Assembly (NCBI GenBank): GCA_963556145.1
Contig: OY744470.1
Coordinates: forward strand, 496,001-560,000
Length of the DNA: 64,000 nucleotides
Direction of reading: 5' to 3'
From: Hygrocybe punicea
Lineage: Eukaryota; Basidiomycota; Agaricomycetes; Agaricales; Hygrophoraceae
This document shows, one piece after another, positions 12,201 through 21,904 of this stretch. Within the stretch, counting starts at the first letter, position 1; each line of letters starts with the position of its first letter. Below the pieces are notes generated by a model that made no database searches, was not told where the DNA came from, and saw only the letters and a list, made by a program, of their open reading frames with translations. Made by a program: the position numbers and the translations under genes.

Positions 12201-12493
12201 TGCGAAGGATCAAGTTGAATGAGATGACCAATAGCATTCAGTTCGCTGGTCTCCAGATACTCAATATAAGACCCAAGTTCATAGGTATACAGCATTGATA
12301 ATAGAGTCTTGCGGTTGAGCCGGACGTTGTGTGAAACTGAGACATAGGCCGATGATGCAGAGGCGCTGGTAAGTACCTGCTGTGGACATACGTTGCGAGG
12401 AATCGAGGCACGGTCATCAGAGTTGGGATGAGTTGTTCCCTCAGGCAAAGGGTTCATTAGATCAAACAGCGACAGCCGGGGTCGATGGGACAT
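9255..12493 (-). CDS. MULE-like transposase
   Basis: Large gene of at least nine exons starting at MSHRPRLSLFDLMNP (12493). Successive segments: a Cys motif GYGPCTTCNTISNFC (about 11400-11445); LIVCKGAHPHPIPLPQKTPP (about 11150-11205); LRAQYLQSDVAFKRIVGFYE (about 10625-10685); LKWRHLHANTLEEHNGFILH, WTADQHGGQAKG (about 10330-10430); RILRLCDVHAKRNIRSC (about 10125-10175); IWMAGDVNSNLIESVHADVN REGISCTLVGG (about 9785-9880); and a C-terminal coiled-coil-like tail (9255-9539). Candidate acidic triad by position: D in QSDVAFKR, D in TADQHGG, E in NLIESVH. I recall NLIESVHADVNREG-type proteins as widespread and uncharacterised in Agaricomycetes. The MULE assignment rests mainly on the 9-bp target duplication plus this triad. 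Exon borders were not all resolved; no internal stop was obvious. Confidence 0.7.
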
Positions 12494-12992
12494 TGTTGAC
12501 GGAGAAAGTATGGGGTGGTCTTTGGAGATCTATGGGTCCGTGCTGACCCCCATGCCACCCTAGAATGGCGAGATGTCTGCCCAAAGTACAGCGAACCACT
12601 TTGCCGGCCTCATGGTATTGCAGATGTTCGAAATATAGGACTCACATATTGGACGAAGACATCCTAACGTTCCACGGGGTACAAGTTCCTCGGGATTAAG
12701 AAAGGCGGACACTCGGAGATACAGATCATACCCTAGAGACAGTGGTCGGGAAATATGGTTTATGAAGGGGATCCGCTTGATAGAGTGAAAGCAAGGCTGA
12801 GACAATAGAATAGACGGGCGCAGAGCCACATTAGGACAAACGATGTGACAAGTTACAACGAGGTATATTCCAAGATTGTGGTGCGTTGACCTGTATATAC
12901 AGTTGATTGTGTATGCCGAAACGGGGTATGTTAGGAACGTGGATGATATGTTACCCTCTTCCCACCCTTCTCGTCCTTCTTCCCTTCTCGAA
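12494..12992. other. Non-coding right subterminal region of the MULE
   Basis: No gene seen. It probably holds the transposase promoter and subterminal binding sites. The reading frame running 13075-12560 on the minus strand crosses the element end and is not credible as a gene. Confidence 0.5.
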
Positions 12993-13036
12993 GATTGGAT
13001 CGAATAAGACTGATCAAGAGTAGACTCTTTTCCACC
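12993..13036 (-). repeat. Right inverted repeat and target duplication of MULE
   Basis: Read on the minus strand from 13027, the repeat starts GAGTCTACTCTTGATCAGTC. The duplicated target TTTTCCACC is at 13028-13036. Together with the left end it defines both element boundaries to the base. Confidence 0.9.
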
Positions 13037-14429
13037 AGAACCGTTGCATTTCCAAAGGCCTTTTGTGATTCTCACTGGGCGGATAACAGTGCCTCCTCAA
13101 AAACAGCAGCAGAGGGAGGCGATGAGACTGTACACATGCCTTTCCCACCTCCTCCGTGGATTGCTTTAATTAGCACTGGGAAGCCTGTTTGTCCACTATT
13201 CAGAGTTGAGGAGAGAAAGGCGCGAGAGGGTGGGATAAGTGGGGTTACCTATTTTCTTGGCTTGTTCATAAAGATAATTTGGGTCTTGGTTATCTCTGTG
13301 ATATCCTGGCACACAAGGGACTCCAGCGGCTTATTACCAAGTAAGTATAGGAAGACTCGTCTTATCAAAGGAAGATCAGGAAACGTACCTAACATGATAT
13401 TCTTCGATTCACTAATGTTAGATAAGTAGTATATTGGTAGAATGACATTTGGACAGAGATTCCTACATACCTCTTTGATCCCATGCTAACGATAGCACTG
13501 GCAGGCAGACCAATGAACACGATCCCTTCCTGAGCCAGGCGTTCCGAAAACAGCGCATTTTCGCTCAAAAATCCGTAGCTGGTCGAATAAGACGTCAGTA
13601 CAGAACTGGATGTCACAGTCGTACCGTTTCAAGACGTAGACTTACCCAGGATGGACTGCCTGTGATTTCGAAGGGAAAATGTAGGTGGTGCTGCAAAAAT
13701 CAAGGGAAAGACGCACCTGGGCACCACTTCGATGACAAACATTGATAATTTTGTCCATCCGAAGCTGACAGAAAGTTGAATGTGGTCCTCGATACCGATA
13801 TTAAATGTACGACTGACATAGCTCTCAGAAGAAGGTGGTGGGCCAATGCAATACGCCTCGTCTGCCTGTAATATCCATATTATCTTTCCTGGTCTGAGAA
13901 ATTAGGAAAATGCCAGACAAACCATCTGGACATGTCACGGTAATGCATCCTTGTCCGCTTCGCTATACACCGCCACTGTCCTAACACCCAGCTTCTTGGC
14001 AGTTCTGATGACGCGACAGGCGATTTCTCCTCTACAAGTGGGTCAGCTATTACGAGCCGAAGGAAAAAGAGGGATTTGACCTATTCGCTATGAGGATCTT
14101 GTCAAAGTGAGGTCGCCTGGTTTGAGAGGTGTGAGGTGACTGAGGTCTGCGCAGCGGACGATGCCACGATTGTTCGTGGTGGCTTTGTATGCAATGCACC
14201 ACGTTCAATGTGATCTACACTAGGGGCGGACAGTCTCCTACATTGATCTGCATGGGATGAGACGACTCTGGGGATTGACCTTTATCCTATTGTTTAAAGA
14301 CGATGAAGTTTGAAACGTCTTGGTAGGACTGTTCTGTGTCAAAGGAAGACTTGGCTGGGAAGCAAGTGAAATTCGCCGAAGAGGTACTGAACGTGCACAA
14401 GCAACGACTGAACATTTAGTTGGAATCAT
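13028..14429 (-). pseudogene. MCCA: 3-methylcrotonyl-CoA carboxylase alpha, 5' half
   Basis: N-terminal half of the same gene as 2087-3878. The likely first exon starts at 14429 with MIPTKCSVVACARSVPLRRI, Arg-rich and nearly acid-free, as expected for a mitochondrial presequence. Then come [31 protein letters not shown] with [46 protein letters not shown] with [32 protein letters not shown], and the ATP-grasp glycine loop FPVLIKAIHGGGGKGM, ending ATVLVEK at the insertion point. Lesions: a 6-bp insert creating Pro-stop within DALP*HVQM near 13940, and a TGA in SAQ*ESQKAFG near 13080 where Arg is expected. Introns are about 40-70 nt. Split by the MULE-like element and carrying further stops, this copy cannot give an active enzyme. 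Confidence 0.88.
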
Positions 14430-14764
14430 CGGCTTTCAATACGAGAACAAGCGTAACTTTGAGGCAGATCCCTGAAGCGGCCGTGAAAAGCTTAAGATCC
14501 TATTTTGATGGCTCTACTTCTCAGTCTAGATATAACCGCGCTATTTAGCTGGTGAAAGGTGGACCTCATCGTCTATGTAGAGTGAACAACTTTCTTCACT
14601 CATTTTGTCCGTCTACGGGAGACTATAGTAATATGATGCAGCTCTAGGATATTCAAGTTGGATTTGCACTTGTCCAATGGCTTACGGTCCACCCGGAATT
14701 GGTCCAACGTTGTAGCACTAGATGTCATTATTTAGGATGGTACAACAACGCAATTAAGCAATGG
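14430..14764. other. Intergenic, nothing recognised
   Basis: No coding or repeat signal supported. It separates the start of the carboxylase gene from the next minus-strand gene, and could hold its promoter. Confidence 0.4.
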
Positions 14765-15796
14765 TTACATCAAAGCCGTAGAAACACACCCTTCTGTTGG
14801 CGTGGGTGTTACGGCATGACGACCAGAAATCAAAGGCGGAGTGGTCATTCGCCCGTTACTTGGAAAACGCGGTGCGGTGCCGTTGCGGCGGTCCTCGCGG
14901 CTTGGGGGTTCAAAAGCGGAGAATACGTTAGCGGCCGTCTGCACTGTGATAGGAGCGGAAAGTGGGGCGGCTTCGTCGGATACACTTGCCACCTGGGCGG
15001 TGTATCCATTTCTGGGGGCGCGAGGGTCCAACTGGGATGAATGCGGGTCAGCGTTGGGGAAGATGGGCATGTGGCGGCTTACCCGTCCTTCGGCCCATTC
15101 CCAACCCTCAATTAGGGCATCGGGATCTCCTCCTACTCCTCTGGGGATGCTGTCGTCACTGCCATAAACAGATGAGGCAGGTGAGCAAGGGGGCGTCGAG
15201 AGGGTGCATGAGGAGGCGCGGGTTGAGGCAGCTGGCGGCAAGCGGGTTGGGGTGGCCGACGGCAACACGGGTGCCGCTGGAACTGGGAAGATCGTACGGT
15301 CGACACAACGTCCTCCTGGGACGTTGCTGGGTCAGTAACAAATGAGAACGGGGGCGGCGTCACCGGGTAGAACTTGAAAAAAAAGATGCCCCATCCGCAA
15401 CAACGGTGGGGCTCTGGACGAGGTCACGGCGGCCAGCGTCGTGTTGAGCAGGACTCCATGTTCGAATGGAGTCCCATATCGATCCCGCTGGGGGGGAATC
15501 GATATCCGAGGGGCGAAACGAACACGGTCTACGTTGATCAATCGCTCCGACGGGTTTTGCAGTAACCTCGCAAGGTTGGGATTCAGTGCAGGCATCATAT
15601 CCCGCAGCGTTTCCTGAAGAAGGTTTAGACGTGACAAATTGCACATCCAGCTGGATGTGTTCGCGTTGAAGCGTTCTCGTAGTCGCTTTAGTTCTGGTAG
15701 TTGCTTTAGAAATCGGCCTTGCGAAGGCGTAACTTCTGCCCACATAAGTACAAGGTGATCAGCCCAGCTCCTGCATGCATACCAGATTGAGCTCAT
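14765..15796 (-). CDS. Hypothetical protein, Pro/Ala/Ser-rich
   Basis: Unrecognised. From 15796: MSSIWYACRSWADHLVLMWA, a Leu/Arg-rich helical stretch (GRFLKQLPELKRLRERFN), then a loosely ordered region. A second exon group ends in SSVYGSDDSIPRGVGGDPDA, LIEGWEWAEGRVSRHMPIF and stops at 14765. GC content is higher than in neighbours, and several frames are open, so the exon structure is uncertain and some of this may be non-coding. It sits downstream of the minus-strand gene at 15822-18045. Confidence 0.35.
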
Positions 15797-15821
15797 CTAA
15801 ACTGAGAGATAGACGAAGATT

Positions 15822-18045
15822 CTAGCGGATTGGAAATCCGAGTCCTTTTGGGAGAAGTTGACCAGCATACACTGCACCGTCGGAGTGGGCCTTTGAGGGT
15901 GTTGTCACGACAACACCCTCAATCTTCTGGCCGACAGATATTGCGTCGGATACAGGGGTGACAGGTTGGTCGTGACATAAATTCAGGTTCAAGATTGTCG
16001 TATACCAAAGCACAAGCATTTGGCTGTGTGCCGTCTCGAAAATGGAATACCTTTCGCGTCCCGGCAAATATTGAGCGCGACAAGCGAGCATTATTGGCAG
16101 GAGGATTTCTTGGATGAGCTGTTGTGGATGTTGACTCAGAACCCGGAGGGCTAATTTCCTGGATTCGTTTCCGCCTGCCGATTGGACAAGGCGAGGAGAC
16201 AGTCGCGATACCCCGACATTAGCTGACAACTCGTACAGGAGAAGGAAACGGACACTAACCAAAATACAAGTCCCCTGGTGATCGAACACCCGGAGATGAA
16301 ACGGAACTCATAGCATGCACACCATCAATGATGCGGGAGACCGACGAGAAGCGCGCGGTGTCGGTGCTACTTTTTATGTACTTGACAAAATCGAAATATC
16401 GGAGACGGCGGTCATCGGAGACGGCCATATCCAAAGCCATGAGTGCATCGGCAAGCATACAAGAGTGGTGGGCGGTCTTCAGCATGGGTTGCGGTGGTGG
16501 AAGAATTGGGGCCCGATATCGTTCGTGGATTCTTCATAGGGACCAAAACTTGAAAAGGAGACCAAATCTATCTTTAGAACACTTGAATATCGGAATGGAG
16601 AGCATCTTATCATGGTAACCCACTTGTCATGTTCACGATGATCAAGATTGACTTCGGGAGGAAAGTGGCGGGACCAGTCAAAGTCGGGATTGTATTGGCT
16701 TATGTAGTCATCAACGGGAAACAGATAGAAACGAGGTTCTTCGAAAAGGTCGGGATCATGAGATAGGCGGCCTCGATCCGTTTGAACAAACTGGAATATC
16801 GACGTTCGGCCGTAGAAATGGAGATCTTTCCCCTCGAGCTGTGGGTGCACCAAATCAAACGTCAAATGAGCGGTCCTTCCATGGATGATCGACTTACATG
16901 TAATGTCATCATCCGCTCAGCAACATCATTCTTGTCAGAGTGATTTATATTGATATCTGGTTCATGATCCATAATTGGTGGAGAGTCTGAACGTAAATGC
17001 AAGCGATCATTGGTAAAGCCGTTGTGCTCCATAAGACATTGTTTGATTTTTCGGTGCAGCAAAGATGCAAGCTTGGCGAGACGTTTGATGGATTTTTCTA
17101 GAGACTGGATATCGCTACCACTCGAACCCTTGACGGATTCTTGTCTCCATGAACACTGTTATAAAGAATAGTCAGCAAGAAACAGTGTATATAGCACAAG
17201 ATATTCACTTCGTTAGCATGGAAACAATAGCAAACAGGGCGGTCGCAAGCATCTCTGATTCTCCTTTCAAAAGGCAAAAAGATCGACAATGCAACAAAGG
17301 AACATCGTGTGGGCTAGACCTACTTTGAACGGCACAAACGGCAGGTGTGACACACGTAGGAGGCCCCCCCTGAATCGGAACTTTTCCGAGGCACCTGAGA
17401 GGCACCGGATTGACATTGTTGGGTTAGCCATTCAGGATGAACGGCAAGTGAGAGGTCGAGAGAGACATTCTCGACGACCTGAGAACAAGGCCACGTCGAT
17501 GAGATATGCAACTGTCGACTAGAAGGATTAGGACATGGAAAGCTAAAACGTGTGGGCCGTCGAAAGGGTGGTGGTGGTGGAAATGGTAGTGCATCGTCAG
17601 TGAAGACGCAGGATACCGGGGCTCTAACGCGAGCAAGGTTGGACAACTGGTTGTGAGTATGGACGTCGTAGGTTGTGCGGTCCTCCGGGCACAACACCAC
17701 ATCGAACACATTGAATGGAAATGTGCTTATTACTTCACCGGTATCATCCGCTACATCAAGGCATTTATTTAAATTGGAGATACGTTTCATCTCAGATGTG
17801 GCCTGTAGGGGTAAGCTGATGTTCCATGTCGTTGAATGCGTATTATCTGTAGGAAATATTTCCGCAGGTACTGATGATGATAAGTAGAGCTGATTTGAGT
17901 AACCGCCTTGACATATGAGACGCGGACCCACCAGGCGAAGATGCTTCATGTTGCCCCAAGCCCCGTTGTAATATGAGTAGAGGGGTGGTGGCGTCGGGGA
18001 TATCATGATTATATTGCGACGGTCCACCAGGGATAAGGTATGCAC
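15822..18045 (-). CDS. Uncharacterised protein with Cys-rich segments
   Basis: Multi-exon minus-strand coding region, possibly the 3' continuation of the gene at 18083-19521. From 18045: YYNGAWGNMKHLRLVGPRLI with CQGGYSNQLYLSSSVPAEIF; FPFNVFDVVLCPEDRTTYDV; RAPVSCVFTDDALPFPPPPP; a Cys cluster SYVCHTCRLC (about 17330-17360); IRDACDRPVCYCFHANE (about 17210-17262); SLEKSIKRLAKLASLLHRKI (about 17040-17100); YGRTSIFQFVQTDRGRL; LRYFDFVKYIKSSTDTARF (about 16345-16400); and VLSQHPQQLIQEILLPIMLA. The final ORF runs into a duplicated first-exon fragment of the neighbouring family (15824-15910), so the true 3' end is unclear. The conserved exon pattern argues for a real gene; I cannot assign a function. 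Confidence 0.5.
15824..15910 (-). repeat. Duplicate of the first exon of the 18083-19521 gene
   Basis: About 85 bp is near-identical to 19454-19538. In protein terms HSDGAVYAGQLLPKGLGFPI matches HSDSTVYARQFLPKGFGFPI. Similarity stops abruptly at both ends (after GATTGGAAATCCGA and at GTTGTCACGA). Either a stray exon duplication or the remnant of a second paralogue. Confidence 0.7.
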
Positions 18046-18082
18046 CCCCTTGTTAACGCATCGTCAAGGATAAACTAGATTG

Positions 18083-19521
18083 CATTGGGAAAAACAAGGG
18101 TGAATACTGACAGGGCCCCATTACCGGTTGAAACTTGGCACGAATTCGACGTAGGAGCTCTGAGTCTTCAGGGAACGTCTACGAAGGATTGAATGAATGA
18201 ATTCCAAATATCATTGGTGGCGCAACAGACCTCCCCAACAATGGCACACCAGTCATCGTCGTGTGTAAGGACTACTTGGGCGTCAGGCATCTAGAAATGG
18301 TGATAAGTCGAGTGAGTAGTCGAATGCTGTAAGATACGAACAGATTCGAGGAGAAAATTGTTGATAATCGTTGAAGGGTGATATGGCTGGTATATCGGTC
18401 AACGAGAGGTGTGACTCGAATTCTAACATGCTTACCTCTGATATTCCAGGAGCAACCTCGAGAACAACCTCGTCATCAACACATTCACCGGCTTTCGAGG
18501 AATCTTGCGGGCTTCCGGATTGGTTTCCGCTATTGAAACGTCTTGCAAACGTTTTCGAACTCCCAACAAATGGCACGGATGATCCATTTGATAGAATATC
18601 TTCAGGTTTGGAGTTTACGACGAAAGAAGCCTTGACCGGTCCCATCAATTTGGCTACCGGATTCTCTCGCACTGCCACCTTGTATCCACGAAGAAAAACA
18701 CATTGGTTCTGAGGTGGGTTTCGTTCGCCTTCCACCAACTCCGGTCCAGTGCGTACTGCCGCAGGACTGCATGTTTCCCACTGCCATTCGAATAATGCAC
18801 TTCCACCGCCAAGTTGAGTATTTTTGAAAGTAAGAGCAACTTCGCCCTCCGTCGAAATGTTGGAGAAAGATGCGACACCCCACGATGATGTCTTGTCACA
18901 ACCTGTCACGAAATACAGCGATCCGTTCGGGATACCTCGACGAAGTGTACCATTCACGAATTCATACCAGCTTGCAACGTGTTTTAAAGCGTAGTCTTTT
19001 AATCTGTCCGTAGGTCGGAGATCAAGAGCAGAAGCACCGTTGGGTAAGGCGAGAACGGCTCCTTCTTTGGACACTGAAAAAGGGTCGAACGCAAACAGTC
19101 ATGAGGGCTTACGGATTAGTTGACACGGATATATCTCCATTCAGCCTCGTCTTATGTACCGACATACTCGCAACATGTGAGCCCCGTGAATGTCGGTGCA
19201 AGTTGGTTCGTATATCTCCGGGGCCTAACACCAAGAGTTCTGAACCAGGCAGGGCACCAACTGGATTTTCGGGGTGGTTCATTGAAAATATAGTCGAAAG
19301 TGCCGTCAGTGGTTATAACTCCTACATCTCCTGGAACCACGCTGTACGATTATGAACGACAGTAAGTAGCTCATTGAAACAAGTGTAATAGTTGAAGATT
19401 CTAACCCATGTATTTTGTAGGAGTGTGGTAGGTCATCAGAGGGTTCAGGCGTCCAGATTGGAAATCCGAATCCTTTCGGGAGAAATTGACGAGCGTACAC
19501 TGTACTGTCAGAGTGGGCCAT
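18083..19521 (-). CDS. Agaricomycete family protein (THDDDW / TGCDKTxSWGVASF)
   Basis: Starts at 19521: MAHSDSTVYARQFLPKGFGF with TPEPSDDLPHSY. Next exon: PGDVGVITTDGTFDYIFNEP (about 19270-19330). Large exon 18283-19074: GAVLALPNGASALDLRPTDR, LKHVASWYEFVNGTLRRG, SLYFVTGCDKTSSWGVASF, SPAAVRTGPELVEGE, NQCVFLRGYKVAVRENP. Short last exons: MPDAQVVLTHDDDWCAIVGE (about 18240-18300) and DVPEDSELLRRIRAKFQ (about 18140-18185). I remember proteins of this layout as abundant and uncharacterised in Agaricomycetes; no enzymatic signature is evident. No break was seen, so the gene may be functional. It may continue into 15822-18045 as one longer gene. Confidence 0.65.
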
Positions 19522-19723
19522 TGAGGTGTTGTCACGAATACAGAGAGCGTACCTTTAAAACGTCGGAAACCTGATACAACGCTATGTATTGGCTGTGCCA
19601 GCCAACTAACGGTCACGGTGTTCTTCAGGCTTCTACCCGTGTGGACGGCTGTACAAATGAAGCAGTAAGCTGCCAAGTAAACTTGTAAACGGAGTGACAC
19701 TTGACAATGTACACTAAAACGTA
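19522..19723. other. Upstream region of the 18083-19521 gene
   Basis: No gene supported. It probably holds the promoter of the minus-strand gene. It ends at ACGTA (19719-19723), the candidate target duplication of the next element. Confidence 0.4.
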
Positions 19724-19724
19724 C

Positions 19725-20130
19725 TATGGAAACCGAGAGTGATCAGCTAGTTTTCGGATCTGCCGTGTCAAGTCCGACGCGGCATGGCATCAAGACCCGG
19801 GACACCATTCCTTAGTATTCTGAGTCACTCACTTTAAGAAAGTCTGTAATTATTTTCTTTCAATCTTTGAAAACAAAATTGAAAAAAACTGGATACTAGT
19901 CTGAATGGTCCCTGCTATAAGCCATTTGACTCACACAAATGCTGAGTCCTAGAATGCATAACAAATGACTACAAAAGTCATAAGTAAATGAAAGAAATAA
20001 TGAAAGGCATCTAGCTCACCTCAGCATTTACATGAGTCAAATGGCTTCATTGTTATGGGACATCTTAGGGATGACTCCAGACAACAATCAAGTGATCAGA
20101 GAGTAATGAGATGCAAGGATGAATTACAAG
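19725..20130 (+). repeat. Left inverted repeat arm
   Basis: Pairs with about 24175-24596. It contains short direct copies of CATTTGACTCA spaced about 100 bp apart, which are mirrored in the other arm. Confidence 0.85.
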
Positions 20131-21534
20131 TACTAATTTATTAATTTTCTTTATTTCCTGCTGCTCTGCACAATTCAATCAATACCACATTGCTGTTGTG
20201 CCAAGGGCTCAACCCCTTAATAACTTGTATTGTGTCCACATTCACTGTGAATGAATGGAGTCTCATAGGTGCTGGCCTAGTAGATGTGTCAAAAGCACAG
20301 TAAACATGAATGATACTGGACAAGTGTTTGGACAGTCAGTGCAAATATTTGGAGCAAGATAACCAAATGAGACAACATTTCTTCCTAGGCTGAACTTCAA
20401 CTTTACATGGGTTGGAATTTTACATGATTGCAGTAGCATTTCAAGACAATGATAATAAAAACAATGCAGCTATAACAGAGAGGTTCACAGAATTCCCTCC
20501 TTGCCTGAACCAGACCATCACTACCCTGATCCCAACAATTGAGAGGCTTTGAGAAAAGGGTATATATATGTTGACTCTTTTGCTCATTGTGAAGCCAACT
20601 TTTGTTACCTAACTAGATCATGGAAAATATTGGACAATATGATATGCTCGTATACAACTTCCCTTACAACATTGAGCTAGGAGGGGTGCAGGAAGATAGA
20701 AGGCTGTAGAGCAACCTGGGACATTGCAAGCAATGGTGAGCATCGGAATCACAAGCTTATGCTGAAGCCTGAAGTATTTGCTATGGAATAAGTATTTACC
20801 ATAGACTACTGATTTAGCTTACAATTTGATTTGCACTACATATGACATAGATTACCTTGTTGCTAGGTGACATTTTAAGCTAGTGTAGAACACACTGACC
20901 ATTTCTGCAACCGCTTTTCACCAATTCCTGCAGCTGCAACAACCTCTTTGTCCACAAGTAGACATAAATCCACCAAGCTGATTCTTTCCCCAAATTCATC
21001 ATATCATGTCATATCACTGTGCAACAGCCACACTTGTACACCAAAACATGAGAGTCATGCATAATGCAGCAAGGCTCAGGGCTGAAGAACAGGAGGTTGT
21101 TCAAATGATAACCCCCAAAGACCCCAACAACACTGAAACCACATCAACAGAGAACAATAACAACATGACATCCAACCCATTACCACATGACCCCAGTGTG
21201 AATGTCTGTATGCATAGCAATGTATTGGAGGCAGGGTTCTGACTGATAAAACAGCTAAGGAAAGAATAAGATCTAAAGAATAAGCTAGAGAATATGTAAG
21301 TATATATTATGAAAGTAGATGAAGGAGTATCATGTACATCTCAGTATGTTGTGGTAAACCATACTGAGATGTCCATATAAGGAATCTGTGACTAGGAGTG
21401 AATGATTATATAGTAAAGGTAAATGAATGGAGTCCAGCTTGTATATTCAATACAATGGATGGTTACCGCTGTGGTGAATGTGGCCTTTGTAGGCAAGATT
21501 CAGGGGGTGCAAGTCCTTGTTGATGGGGTCAGAC

Positions 21535-21904
21535 TGTTAGAACCCAAACTCAACTTGTTTGTATGTATGTACACATAACACTATATACCTATATAGTATC
21601 TATCAAGAGTGTACTGAGAAAATGGTGAATAATGGAGTGGAGGGAATGTGAGGGGAAGGGAGATGAAAGGAAGGGAGATGAAGGGAAAGTAAGAGAGATC
21701 AGAGTTCACAGAGATATCAATCTCTACACCACAGGCAACCAAGAAGCCCATCCTTGAGTCCTTGATGTATAAAAGGCTATAGTCAGTATGTGATTCATTA
21801 GAATTAGTCTGGTTCTCATCCCTCAGTTGTCTACTCTTGTACTATTGAACTTTCTGTTTTCTCTTCTGTGTTACGGATCGCTTCTGCAGCGGGCTCCGGC
21901 AACA
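21535..21904 (+). repeat. Candidate solo LTR
   Basis: A 370-bp stretch begins TGTTAGAACCCAAACTC and ends GGCTCCGGCAACA, giving the TG...CA borders of an LTR. It has a TATA-like box (TGTATAAAAGG near 21767) in the second half, as in retroviral-type promoters. No second copy or target duplication was found in the window, so this is tentative. Confidence 0.35.

Larger units (their letters stand above)
3879..13027. mobile_element. 9.1-kb MULE-like transposon with cargo genes
   Basis: The element sits inside the carboxylase coding sequence, exactly at the VEK codons of the ATP-grasp domain. Both junctions are readable: the protein stops at ...ATVLVEK on the right and resumes at VEKYIERP on the left. 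It is flanked by a perfect 9-bp direct repeat TTTTCCACC (3870-3878 and 13028-13036). The first 35 bp (3879-3913) and last 35 bp (12993-13027) are inverted copies with about 8 mismatches; the shared core is GTCTTATTCGATCC. Nine-bp duplications are typical of Mutator-like elements. Inside are two plus-strand genes (4109-6220, 6292-7576) and two minus-strand genes (7982-9124, 9255-12493), the last a MULE-like transposase. Introns and open frames look well kept compared with the host gene it broke, so the insertion may be younger than much of the local decay, or the decay followed it. Confidence 0.9.

Noticed and set aside
12560..13075. 171-codon minus-strand open frame across the right end of the MULE
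   Set aside because: It runs from the carboxylase exon through the target duplication and inverted repeat into the element; a chance fusion frame.
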